Positions 34,510 through 46,025 of a DNA stretch of 64,000 nt are shown in pieces. The DNA lies in the NCBI GenBank assembly GCA_037783545.1, contig JBBELK010000622.1, forward strand, positions 682,001 to 746,000, in the 5' to 3' direction. Position 1 is the stretch's first letter. Each line of letters starts with the position of its first letter. Under the pieces are notes generated by a model, which ran no database searches, was not told the origin of the DNA, and saw only the letters and a list, made by a program, of their open reading frames with translations. This DNA comes from Henricia sp. BOLD:AAB3569. Its lineage: Eukaryota > Echinodermata > Asteroidea > Spinulosida > Echinasteridae. A program made the position numbers and the translations under genes.

Positions 34510-35082
34510 AGGGCCCCTTATTTAGGATTTTTATCAATGAAATCTATGCTTTAAAACCACTTTACCCAGTTAAAGTCATAAAAATCCTATTTGGAGCTTG
34601 CTTTGGGGGTTAAAACAAAGGTTTTTAGTTTTTATGCTAATGAAAATATGCATATTCATGACCAAGGTCACGACGTCACAAGAGGCAAACACAGGAAAAT
34701 CACATTAAACTGTGTACAAAAGATTCCACTTGTTTTTCAATTTTCCTGAAACTTTTGTAATCCATGGCTGTTTGAGTTTGTTTTACATGTTGCCTGCTGT
34801 AAGCCATGACAAAACTGGGGGTAGAAACTGCAGCAATTTGCCACAAGTCCAACTTGAAGTCTTATGTTTTTTCTTAACTTTTCCCTTCTGTCTTCCTTAT
34901 GTGATGCACTCAAAACAGCGCCCTCTGTCTGTGATTTATTGCAATGAAATCTTCAAAGTTGAAAAATGCCACCTTTTATTGATTTTACATCCAAACGAAC
35001 AATAGTATGTCTTGCTGAACAAGTAATCCGTCATTATGAAGCAAAGCTTAGGCACAAAGTTGTTTAGGATGTCACAGGCCCT
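34510..35082. mobile_element. TTAA element family J, copy 3 (longest)
   Basis: TTAA at 34506-34509 and 35083-35086; AGGGCCCC start, GGCCCT end. It keeps the 150-bp segment absent from 24757-25179. Copy 1 and this copy are closely similar, implying fairly recent movement. Confidence 0.88.
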
Positions 35083-35086
35083 TTAA

Positions 35087-35419
35087 AGGAGCGTGACCAG
35101 GGTTTCTGGAAAATAGTTTTCGATGTAACTTACCGCCCATGTCCCACAAACCCGAAAAAATTCGCAATTTCCAGTAAAAAATTGAACAAAACTATCGAGT
35201 ATGCTTTCAGCGGATAAACGTCGACAATACTGGAAAATTAGTTTACAAATAATCGGTGGATTTTCGACGATATCCTCGGAAATATGCGGCCTAGAAGCGC
35301 GGGAGTTTCAGTTTCGTAATCAGAAAAATATAAGGGATGTTATGATATAAAAATCTCATGACCCATAAGGTAAGTCCCGGGGAGTTATGGGTAAAAAAAA
35401 GTGATCTGGTCACACTCCT
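35087..35419. mobile_element. 333-bp TTAA MITE abutting the previous one
   Basis: AGGAGCGTGACCAG at the left and CTGGTCACACTCCT at the right. The right TTAA is 35420-35423 and the left TTAA is the same four bases that end family J copy 3. No ORF. Confidence 0.85.
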
Positions 35420-35504
35420 TTAAACAGCTAGAATCCCCCCGCCCACATTTTTTAAGTTTTTCTGTTTATCATGGAGGTGTATGAGTCTATAACACCATCA
35501 CAAC

Positions 35505-36195
35505 TAGTCTTGGCCCAAGACTACTCTAGTCGATATTGGTTTGTGTACGCGTTGGCCATATAGTGCGCCCTCTTGCAGCACTAACGGACCAGTCTTTGCT
35601 CAAGAGTAGTCTTGGGAATTTCTCCCGGAAGGTTTAACTTTTTCTTTGTTTTTGCCTAGGCTTTCCTAGGAAACCAATCAGCGAGTGACCCAAATAGAGC
35701 AGCGCGTCGGAATGCAGCGAGTGACCCAAATACAGCGCGTCGACCGCAGAGCGTGACCCAAATACACCACGTGCACGCGCTTCGAACGGTTTGAAAAATA
35801 TAAGGCGGCTTACAAGAATCATCGAACATGACCGTTTTATCGTTGCTAACATTTTCGGTGGCATAAGTTTCTTGGCAAATGTTTGCGAATATATTTACAA
35901 ACATGTTTGCAAAGGCGTATGACATCGCAAAATACATTTGTTTATGAAGATAATTGCGACATTGCAAATATTTGCGAAGATATCTGTGGTATGCCATGTC
36001 CCTTGTGTGCCATCATAAAACCCTCTGCGGCTATTTACATAAAACGGTACCGCCCCCAATGCTGAACTTCCGGGATAAATTCCCAAGACTACTCTAGTGA
36101 GCAAAGACTGGTCCGTTAGTGCTGCAAGAGGGCGCACTATATGGCCAACGCGTACACAAACCAATATCGACTAGAGTAGTCTTGGGCCAAGACTA
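35505..36195. mobile_element. 691-bp foldback with 9-bp target duplication
   Basis: CATCACAAC at 35496-35504 and 36196-36204. Arms of about 125 bp are nearly identical inverted copies starting TAGTCTTGGCCCAAGACTA. The middle has three imperfect GAGTGACCCAAATA units. Nine-base duplication plus long arms fits a Mutator-like non-autonomous element, as at 3475-3861. Interior frames are not convincing genes. Confidence 0.85.
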
Positions 36196-36204
36196 CATCA
36201 CAAC

Positions 36205-37082
36205 TTGTTTTTCACAAAAAAATCGACAGGCTTTTGCTTAAAACGTAAAGCAGTTCCGACCCTCTTCACCCGAAATTCTGATACGCTCGAGGTCACTTGG
36301 CTTGTTTATCAACAGGGTTTTGACGTCATCCTGAGAAACATATACAAAACGGCCTGTTCAGTATTGAATGGAAAATACACGAAGTGAATGTTTATCATGC
36401 CTGTTTTGTCCTTGTAATTCAAAATACAAACGTGAAAAACACTTCAATATGACAACACTCTACTATTACCTGTTTTGTGAAAAAACGGTGAAATTGTGGC
36501 TCACAATTAAGCTCTTTTGAAGTAAATACTGGTGCATTGCGACGGGTGGTTTTGTCACGGAACGAACGGCATTCACCGCGGTCTGTGTACAGCATAGGAC
36601 GGTTCACTGCGGGGGAAGTTCCCACGTGTTTGAACATCGCCCGGTACAAGTTAGAATGAGCGACTCATTTTTCTCTCTCTTGGTAATAGAAAAGAAAATC
36701 TTTCTGCTCTTTTTTTTTTCATAGTGTCTGGTAAAACATACAACTACGCAGCTACTGGAATATATCTGGCTTTTTGGACCAACAACATTCTTCAAAAAAC
36801 ACCATCTAACAGAGACGGTTTTTCATGTTTTTTTGCGTGTAAACGTATGGAGCTAACAATCGTGTTGACTTCTCTTTCTCAGGATTGCGTCACGGGGTCA
36901 CGCGCATATCATGAAATCGCGAAAATCTCATTTTCGAAAAGCGCACTTTTGCTTGCAATTGATCCACTTAAAACCGACAATTAAAAAAATAATAAAAATC
37001 CACGTCGGCAAGAGGGATGTTTGGACTATCGAAAAAAGCCTAAATGCTGGATTTTCGTCAAGGGGGATTCTTCCTCTTTAAG
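36205..37082. other. No feature recognised
   Basis: Only short open frames, no splice-consistent homology and no clear repeat ends. Confidence 0.4.
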
Positions 37083-37086
37083 TTAA

Positions 37087-37165
37087 AGACGCGGGCTCGT
37101 CAGCAATTCGCGCGCGCCAAATTCGTGCCACGAAATATGTACGCAGCTCCATGGCAAAGGCTCCA
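37087..37165. mobile_element. Half copy of the hairpin MITE
   Basis: After TTAA (37083-37086) the sequence follows the left half of 28721-28853 (GGGCTCGTCAGCAATTCGCG, AATTCGTGCCACGAAAT), then diverges. A TAA/ATA microsatellite follows at 37268-37301. Confidence 0.75.
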
Positions 37166-37267
37166 TGCGCGTACAACATGCTTGCATTACGCGTAACGCG
37201 CGCGATCGAACAAAAACATCTTAACGCACCTATGCCCATCTTGTCTATGATGTACATTGTTGGCATG

Positions 37268-37271
37268 AATA

Positions 37272-37301
<30 letters not shown>
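37268..37301 (+). repeat. TAA trinucleotide microsatellite
   Basis: About eleven TAA units preceded by GCATGAATAAA, which resembles the 3' tail of a short LINE or SINE, but no upstream coding remnant is visible. Confidence 0.85.
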
Positions 37302-37303
<2 letters not shown>

Positions 37304-37787
37304 TAGCAGTTCCTATGAACGCGGTAGGAAAGTAAATTCATGCAAAACATGACAAAACGGCAAGATAATATTGGTGAGTTTTACCGATTAACGCAAAAAG
37401 GTATTTATTAATGCATGGGATTAAAAGTAGGTTTGGTCAGTTTTAAACAATCCGTTTAAAACCGGCTAGGGTCCTGGGCACTGATAATCATGCATGCCTG
37501 CGCCTTCGGTTTGGGCCTTATCCGGTTTTAAACGTACCCCTAATTCTAACCCTAATAATACGGGAACCCATTTAGAGTGCGAAAGGTTTGAAATACTAAT
37601 TTAATTTCACTGGAACATGGTTCAATGATTTTAACAAAATTCTACTTTATAACACATTTAATGGGGCTTATGCATTTGTTACAATTTGTAAGCAAAGAAA
37701 GCCCACTACAAAAATTGTCTAATTATCGGATTAGCATACCCTTATTTACGCTTAACGTCAATCCCGTTTGCCCGATGCCTCCTTTCA

Positions 37788-38468
37788 TCCACAGTCTTTC
37801 CAGCAATCCTTCAATTTGTTTCACTCTTTAGCAATATTAGTACTTTTTTATTTTCCTCACACACCGCAGCATAACAAAATAATGTAGAAAAACATTATTG
37901 ACTGGACATAGTTTCTTTATTTTGCAAAAAAATCATTCAATCGAAGTTCTGTATTAGGATAAAAGAGAACAACCATTCGGTCCGCTGTGTAAAATGCAAA
38001 TTAGGCTCCGCCCAGAGTTAGTTTGTCGATAAGTATGGTGTCTTTGAGGAGACATCGCACATTGTGAACATTGTCATTTGGATGAGAGAGAAAAGATCTG
38101 GCGTCTCCGACGAAGAGTTGTTGGTAAATTGTGGTGACAACGCAATCCCGCGACCAGGTTTTTTGGAGAAGTTCTGCTTAATTTTAACAACCAAGACAAA
38201 TTCTACATTATTGAGACAGACTTACAAAACGTGCACTTATTGCGAATTTATTTTTTACGTCGTACGTGCTCGGTTGCATGGGACTTGAACCAGCGACATC
38301 CTATCCACAGTCTTTCCAGCAATCCTTCAATTTTGTTTCACTCTTTGGCAATATTCAGTACTTTTTTATTTTCCTCACACACCGCAGCCTAACAAAATAA
38401 TGTTGGAAAACATTAGATTGACTTGACATATTATCTTTATTTTGCAAAAATCATCGAATTGAGTTACT
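37788..38468 (+). repeat. 160-bp direct duplication (37788-37950, 38306-38468)
   Basis: Both copies run from TCCACAGTCTTTCCAGCAAT through TTTTTATTTTCCTCACACAC to CTTTATTTTGCAAAAA with a few differences. The 355 bp between are unique and hold no convincing gene. Long-terminal-repeat-like spacing, but no primer-binding or polypurine site seen. Confidence 0.75.
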
Positions 38469-38528
38469 GTGTAATACGGAAGCTTAAATGACCATCCGCG
38501 TTACTGCGTTACGGAGATAATTTATCGC

Positions 38529-38812
38529 GGAAACACTGATTTCTGTGATAATAACACAGAATTCCCCGATAGCCTATCTGGGAAACACAGATTTCAGAGA
38601 TACCGTATCTCGGAAACACGGTTTACCGAGTTACCGTATCTCGGAAACACGTATTACCAAGATACCGTATCTCGGAAACACGGTTTACCGAGATACCGTA
38701 TCTCGGAAACACGGTTTACCGAGTTACCGTATCTCGGAAACACGTATTACCGAGATACCGTATCTTGGAAACACGGTTTACCGAATTACCGTATCTCGGA
38801 AACACGTAGATG
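38529..38812 (+). repeat. Tandem array, 31-bp unit
   Basis: GGAAACAC recurs exactly every 31 bp at 38581, 38612, 38643, 38674, 38705, 38736, 38767 and 38798. GGTTTACCGAG and GTATTACC units tend to alternate, so a 62-bp higher-order period is visible. Each unit can contain CCGAGATACCGTATCTCGG, itself a hairpin. The 94-codon open frame here is a by-product. Confidence 0.92.
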
Positions 38813-38894
38813 CAGAAGTGGGGTGTTGATATTGTTCGTTAATACAGGACAAAAGTACGGAGCTCTGGAAGTGCCATCCAACATATTCAGTGCA

Positions 38895-39715
38895 AAATGT
38901 CGTCATCCCGTGATAATTATCTCAGGAAGACAACATCCTGAGATATTTTATCACGGGATGATGACATCCGAAATGTAGGATGACGACATCCCGAGATAAT
39001 GTTTTATGGGATGATGACATCCAAAATATACGATGACGACATCCCGAGATAATGTTTTACGGGATGATGACATCCAAAATATACGATGACGACATCCCGA
39101 TATATTTTATCACGGGATGACGACATCCGAAATGTAGGATGACGACATCCCGAGATAATGTATTACGGGATGATGACATCCAAAATATACGATGACGACA
39201 TCCCGATATATTTTATCACGGGATGACGACATCCGAAATGTAGGATGACGACATCCCGAGATAATGTATTACGGGATGATGACATCCAAAATATAGGATG
39301 ACGACATCCCGAGATAATGTATTACGGGATGATGACATCCAAAATATAGGATGACGACATCCAGATATATTTTATCACGGGATGACGACATCCGAAATGT
39401 AGGATGACGACATCCCGAGATAATGTATTACGGGATGACGACATCCGAAATGTAGGATGACGACATCCCGAGATAATTTAACACGGTATGACGACATCCA
39501 AACTATAGGATGACGACATCCCTAGATATTTTATCACGGGATTACGTACGACATCAAAAATGTAGGATGACGACATCCCGAGATAATTTAACACGGTATG
39601 ACGACATCCAAACTATAGGATGACGACATCCCTAGATATTTTATCACGGGATTACGACATCAAAAATGTAGGATGACGACATCCCGAGATAATTTATCAC
39701 GGGGTGACGACACCT
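38895..39715 (+). repeat. Tandem array, 53-bp unit (about 15 copies)
   Basis: GATGACGACATCCC recurs at 38979, 39032, 39085, 39138 and onward with a 53-bp period. Each unit pairs GGGATGA(T/C)GACATCC with GGATGACGACATCCC around an AT-rich spacer, so it can fold locally. Subtypes (AATATACGATG, AATGTAGGATG) alternate, suggesting higher-order duplication; two late units have short indels. Confidence 0.92.
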
Positions 39716-39829
39716 ATAGTTGAAGTGAAACGCCGATTCGGCCAAAACAGCGGCCCGTTGTTTCAGCCGCCGATTCACCCGCACATTCGAAAATGAAGAA
39801 AAATCCAGAATACATACACCAGAGGAAGA

Positions 39830-40525
39830 AGTCGGAACAATTTCATCATTTTCCGAACAGACTCCCCTTCAACTTGAAAATTCTAATTGATTCTGATCAA
39901 GGACACACCTTATTTTGGTTTCAGCTTCAGCCGCTGACTAATTAGTACATAATTAAGGAGTTCAAGGGACCCTTCCCCAATGAGCTAAAAAGTGAATATT
40001 TCTCACCGAAATATTCGAACGCACAACTTTAAAACAATTTGTTCCCTTCATTTTGTACAAATTAACAACTTTTACGCATTTTCTAATTGATTCTAGTCCC
40101 TGGCACACTTAATTTTGGTTTCAGCTTCAACCGCCCTTTTTTAGTACATAATTAAGGAGTTAAAGGGACCCTTCCCCAAGGAGCTAAAAAGTGAATGTTT
40201 TTCACCAAACTATTCGAACGCACAACTTTAACTTTGTTCCCTTCATTTTGTACAAATTTACAACTTTTAATGCATTTTCTAATTGATTCTACTCCCGGGC
40301 AAATTTAATTTTGGTTTCAGTCTCAGCCGCACATTATTTAGGACCTAAATAAGGAGAGGGGGCCTTTTCCCATAAGGAGCTAAAAAGTGAAGACTTTCAC
40401 CAAAATATTTGAACGCAGAAATTTAAAACAATTTGTTCCCTTTCTTTTGTACAAATTAACAACTATTAATGCATTTTCTAATTTATTCTACTCCCAGGAA
40501 AATTTTGGTTTCAGCTTCAGCCGGT
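39830..40525 (+). repeat. Satellite with ~195-200 bp unit, about 3.5 copies
   Basis: TTTTGGTTTCAGCTTCAGCC-like blocks at about 39917, 40119, 40313 and 40507, with GGACCCTTCCCCAA, GGAGCTAAAAAGTGAA and TTCCCTTCATTTTGTACAAA in the same order each time. No coding function. It follows the 53-bp array almost directly. Confidence 0.88.
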
Positions 40526-40930
40526 GTTGGCTAAAATAGGTTTCCCCGGACAAATTTGGAAAATGTGTACATTTGTTAGTATAGGTTTTCCCGGCCAATT
40601 TCAGCAAAAAAAAACACGTTTATCATCGTTAATACGAATTAAGATTCATTCGGATTTTTCAAGTCTGTACAAACTCGGGTTTCTTTTTCCTTATTATCAC
40701 ATTCTGTTTCGTTTTCGTGCACACAATATTTTTGCTTTATCATTCCGGTTCGATTTAGTCATTCTTTTTCGTTTAATGACATTTAAGACTACATTTTCAC
40801 CATTCAACAGTTGAATTTCTGTCTTTTTGCAATTGGGGCAAACAAATTAAAAGCCATCGCGACGCCTGCAGGATTTTTTGTCTGCGCGTGTTTTTCTTTT
40901 TCGTTTACAGTAAATCTATTTTGCACTCTC

Positions 40931-41082
40931 AGGGCGTGTTTGTTTCGGACGGATCCAGATTCAGATCTGCGCAGATCCAATTCATGTGACTTGAATTCCT
41001 AGTCGAGAGAAGTTACGTTTGTTTCTGCGCATAAAATAACTCGATCTGGATTCGGATATCTGTCGTGAAACAAACACGCCCT
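40931..41082. mobile_element. 152-bp MITE
   Basis: AGGGCGTGTTTGTTTCGGAC at the left and GTGAAACAAACACGCCCT at the right; inner GGATCCAGATTC / GATCTGGATTC also pair. No target duplication found. A larger relative is at 26686-27082. Confidence 0.82.
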
Positions 41083-42253
41083 AAGTGTTCAATTTAGATG
41101 GGACATAGATTATTCGAGTACTAGGTACTGCTATTGTCTGTCACTGTAAGTTGTTCTATATTATGATATTCGTCTTTCAAAAAATCATTGTTTTGATGTG
41201 AATAATTCCTTTGTATCTTTAACCTTTGTTTGTATATATGCCTGTCTCTGGAGTCTTTTGAAATCAATTCAGGAAGTTTGGTGTTTTTGCTCTTTACTGT
41301 GTGTACAGGTACTGTTCATTTTGTTTTATATACGGGGTGTTATAAAAAAGATAATCCAACTTTGTCAGTAGAAAGCATGGTAGCATCTTAAAGCAGAGGG
41401 TATGGGCTTTCCAATGATGCCTTGGTTACTTTCCTAGGTTCACGCATCACTTAGCACTATTGTCTTGAAATTGAGGTGCAAAGTGGGGGTTGGTTCACTT
41501 TCATGTTAAACAAAGTCGATTATTGACGCACAGGGTTGAACAAAAATGGCACAATCTTATTCAGTAATTACATTTTATTCATTCTCACTTTCCAACACAG
41601 GATTCTGATTTTTTGTTTGATTAACCACGATTTTCCATATGTCCACCTCCTTTCTCCAAACAAAGTTGACATCAATGATCAACCTCTTTCTAAGGCCTTG
41701 GACGATTTTGAATGAGCGAAAAAAACAACGCATTTATCGAAAGAATGCTAAAATAGCGAAATCGAATGACTTCGTTTGATGTTCGAATGCTCATATGAAA
41801 GAGCATTCATTTTAAAACGAATTTTAAATGAGCCTCGTGTCAAAGTGAACGTTTTTATTTGCTGAAATTGGCCGGAAAAACCTATAAAAGGAGCATTTGT
41901 TTCTATTTAACAAATGATAATTCTATTTCCTTGAAGGTACATTCAGTCGTAAACAAATCAGCATGCGATTTCCCGAATGTGCGTGAATTTAGATTATAAT
42001 GGCATTTCATTTTAGCTCGAAATCGAAGGCACATCCGCAATCCTGTAATCATTTTAATTTATCATCAATCTATTTCGCTAATGATTTCCCGCGCAGTGTT
42101 ACTTAACGTATTGCTGGCACGACCATTTGCAAATAAACATGTATTAATGCCTTGGTTCTGAGACAGGTCATTGGCGGATATAGATGATCGAACTGATAAA
42201 ATGAGAGAGAACCTTCAAAGGAATGCAGAAAGACATAAATATACAATACAACC
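41083..42253. other. No feature recognised
   Basis: AT-rich with GAATG-type short repeats around 41700-41830; no gene or element ends that I can support. Confidence 0.4.
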
Positions 42254-42490
42254 AACAATGGTGGGGTACCGTGGCCGAGTGATTTAGGTCACTGAGTCGC
42301 AATACTCGGGTAAAAACTTGGGGTTGTGGGTTCGATACCCAGCTTGGGTACCTGTGCCCTTGAGCACATTTGCTCCATCCATCGGAAGGGATGTAAAACC
42401 GTAGGTCAAGTGTGCTGTGTAACGCACTTAAAAGATCCCAGAGCATTCTTTTTGAAGAGTTACAGGATTCCCGGTGTCTATGGCCGTAAG
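42254..42490 (+). mobile_element. tRNA-derived SINE, longest copy
   Basis: Head GGTACCGTGGCCGAGTGATT, B box GGGTTCGATACCC, then CCTTGAGCACATTTGCTCCA, GGATGTAAAACCGTAGGTC, AAGATCCCAGAGCATTCTTT and GATTCCCGGTGTC. It matches 5710-5935 and 6850-6985. An internal 15-20 bp insertion sits between the boxes. Confidence 0.8.
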
Positions 42491-42559
42491 CTGCCAATGG
42501 CGCCACCCACATATGTATCTCGATATTTATGTGGAAGAAACTTGTAAGCTTGTAAATCA

Positions 42560-44679
42560 GCTTACGCGCTGCGAATTGAAGTTCATTAAACACATTCAAT
42601 AATGTAGGTTTTCCCGCACATTTTAAAACTTTTACTTCAAATTCATATCCGGTTAACTTTAATTTCGTCCCAAGACGTGTGAAAAACTCAAATGCTACAG
42701 TTGATTTGGTCTTTGGTCTTTCCAATAATCAATGGTCAATCAATTTTAACATGTTTCTATCCAATGTCGTAATATTTCAATTGAATTCGTCTCGACTGAT
42801 GATCATCTACATCACGTAAGGTTTGAATTCGTCTTTATTAAACCCATTTCATAAATTTATCGCTGAAATTCGTCGGAAGGTCAAAATGTATTGGCAAGCT
42901 TTTTAAGGACATTTTCTAAAGGTCAATTCCTTGCACTTGCTCTCTTGTTTCCGAATCTTCAACAAACTTCACGCCAATGTTATAAATAGGCCGACGTCAG
43001 GCAACCATAATTTATGCATGTAAAAATTGCATGTATAGTATACGAATACGTGGAAATATCCAATGTTATCATGCAATCAAATAAGAGACAAATTCAAGTG
43101 AAATTGATTTCTTAATGACGAAATTGTCCCTTTCGACGTACGCTTGGCAACTGCTTACGACGAAATCAAATGATTTTTTTTGAAAAAGTGTGAAAACGTA
43201 CGAAATGATTTGGACAAATACGAATAGGAGCGACCAATTACGAAATTAAACATGAGAAATACAAAGTTGTGAATTTTCGAGACGAAATTTTAGTTAACTG
43301 GTTATTAATTTGAATGAGAAAAATGTTTTAAAGTGTGCGGGAAACCTATAAATACTCCCCAGATGTCATCATTCTCATGTAACATGACACGCTTGTTGGC
43401 CAAAAATTTAAAAACTTTTCGTCAACTATTGGTCGAATAGTTTAATAAAATACCCAACAATACGGCAAATTGTCCTCTACCAACATTTGGGCATGTAGCA
43501 TACCTCAACAGTTGGGTAATGCCGTGCGTTATTTTGTTGGATATTTTGAGGATAGCCGTTGGTAAAAAAATGGCTGACTTGCTCAAAAACTGGACAAAAT
43601 ATCATCCACACTATGGACAACATGTGTTGCCGTGGGAACTAAAATATCAATGCCATGATGAAAGATTCAACTTCAATCGACATCAATAATCAATATGTTC
43701 TTGTGGTAAAACATCAATTTATGCACACTTGACGAATATAAACATCTTGAATACAGCAGTAAGTACAACGATTGTTTTACAGGTTTTTCTTGAAGTCAAA
43801 CTTGCAAAAACTTAATTGATTTCGTAATTGAGGTATAGCAAAATAGGTAAATCAGGGTTATTTCAGGAAAGTGAAAACTACTCCTCCTCGATGTTGGATG
43901 TAGGCCTATAGGACTATCCCTCTCAGTTTCACCTGTGGAGGTTGTCCTAATCTTCAAAAATCTTTGGACCGGTAGGTTTCACTACTTGCCCTCATCGTGC
44001 TAAAATTGATTTTTGTTTTGTTTGTTTGTTTCGTTGAGTTGATTTGAGGTCAAATAGTGGAAAAATTGTGGGATTCAAATTTTCCGACCCCTGGGTGATC
44101 TAAGCCCTCACCGAGTCATCAAGCACCCACCCCTACAAGACCACTTGTCTCAAGCAGATGATGAAATTTTATCAGCTTTTTCATATTAGGCCATGGGCCA
44201 AAGGCCCGTATCTTGCAGTTTCGTCTTAACTTGTTAGGGGCAACTTTATTTTTTTGATATAAGTACCCGGTAGTTTGAGACATCCACAATAGTATTTGAC
44301 TTGTTCACATTTGAACCATTTGCTCGTAACGTAGAAATAAAGGTCAGAAAAATTGACTATTTAAGCAGCTTTCTCGCGCGGTTTTTCGCAACCTCGAGCT
44401 ATCGCTGCCATTGCAAAATGCAGTGTCGTCGCGTTAATCTGGACACGAGTTAGGATTACAATAGACTAGATCCCGATCCACACTGGCTCAATAAAGCTCA
44501 GTGCCCTGGCCGTGCCAACGTGTATTGCCTTTATGATTGAGAAGGAAAAAGGAACCCATTTGCAGTCAGTAGGTCTATCCCCGTTAGCAATTAATAATTC
44601 TGTGACTGCAATCGTAATATAGGCGATGGGCCAAAATTTGTAAGAGGCCTAGAAATATTAAGCTTCGTCTTAACTTGAA
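42560..44679. other. No gene recognised
   Basis: AT-rich. CTTCGTCTTAACTTG appears at 44220 and 44661 near ATGGGCCAAA, a short direct similarity either side of unique sequence. 43450-43640 has CCAACA-type repeats. Nothing further. Confidence 0.4.
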
Positions 44680-46025
44680 CCCAGACAGCAAGCATACGTC
44701 GCACCGACGTCGGCAAAGGTCGGCATAGGTCGGCGAACATCGCCCGTCGGTGTACAACGTCGGTACGACGTCGGTACGACGTCAGATATGGGCCGGCGAT
44801 TTCCGTATTTGCTATACGTCGGCATTAAGTTAGACATTTGGTCAATATGATGTTACTTTAACGTCAATATTTGACGTCAATAAGGTGTCATATATAACGT
44901 CGGTAAGACGTCATTTAAAGGTTATCACATTACGTCAGTACGTCGTCAACACACTGCGTCGAATTAACGTGGGTTTAGGGACAACAATTTACGTCATGCT
45001 TGCGTCGCTATTCTGACGGCAACCGGACGTTAACGGCACGACGTGTTAAAGACGACGTGTTAAAGACGTCTTTTTTTAGTCGTTTTCGAGTCGTGCGTCA
45101 TAAAGTGGTCGTGACCAGATTTACCGTGTAAAAAAGCTAATTTGCTTCAGTTTTGGCAGTTGTTTTGATTTTTGTAAATGATTTGTTGCTTGATAATAGG
45201 CAAATTGGCAATTGTCGGGGATGAACAAACTCAAAGTGGCGAGTGATTAGAATTAAATTTGGTATTCGGTTAGTAGGTGTGTGCCAACCATGGGTTACAG
45301 GGTACAGGTTTTTGTGGAGCATAACTAGAAGTCGCGCATAATGGTAGTGTATCAGTAGTGTATCAGTAGTGTATCAATGAATATGTATAAGTATAGTATC
45401 CCTAAAGTAAGGTTCATCTGTGAATTTTTTTTAAAGAAGCTGATTTCAACTGATTTTGGTAGGTGTGGGTGTCAACATTTACCAAAAAAAAGTGAGCTGG
45501 GATAGGGGGTGGGGAAATTGCGTTTTCGGGGGTCAAAGGTCATTGACCCCAAATTTTGCTCAAAGTATATCGTGTTTGGTCTCAAATGAAAGGAAATTTA
45601 ATTTTAAACACTGAAAGTGATATTCCTTTTTATCATTTAATACGTCTGTAAAAAGTTAAGCGTGATTGAAGATGTGGCGCTGGTTAACAGGGTATTTCCC
45701 GCTATTCACAATTTAGGAAACCTTTGAACTCTATCATGACACATGAATATGTATCTTTGAAGATATACCACATTATTCTGAGGCTGCTGTCGAACAGTTC
45801 AGTGCACGTAAAGTACAAATATGCACTAAGAAATACAAATTACACGGTTCAAAACTTACAGTAATGCACCTATCAATTGTTTCCCCCACCCCTCCCTCCC
45901 CCCGCACTACCCCACCCCATAGGTGGGGGTTTGGTCACATTTTTCATGCCCCAGGGTGGGGCATTTGGCCCATTATCTGTGCATTTTTGCGCATGTTTTG
46001 CACCCGAGGGTGGGGATTTTTGTCA

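Noticed and set aside
38545..38829. 94-codon repetitive protein
   Set aside because: It is the 31-bp tandem array, which lacks stops in this frame; no start context or conservation.
38895..39715. CRISPR-like regular repeats
   Set aside because: The 53-bp period is continuous tandem repeat without unique spacers, and the genome is eukaryotic.
42168..42725. 185-codon minus-strand frame
   Set aside because: Covers the SINE and AT-rich flank, with no domain and no splice or family support.
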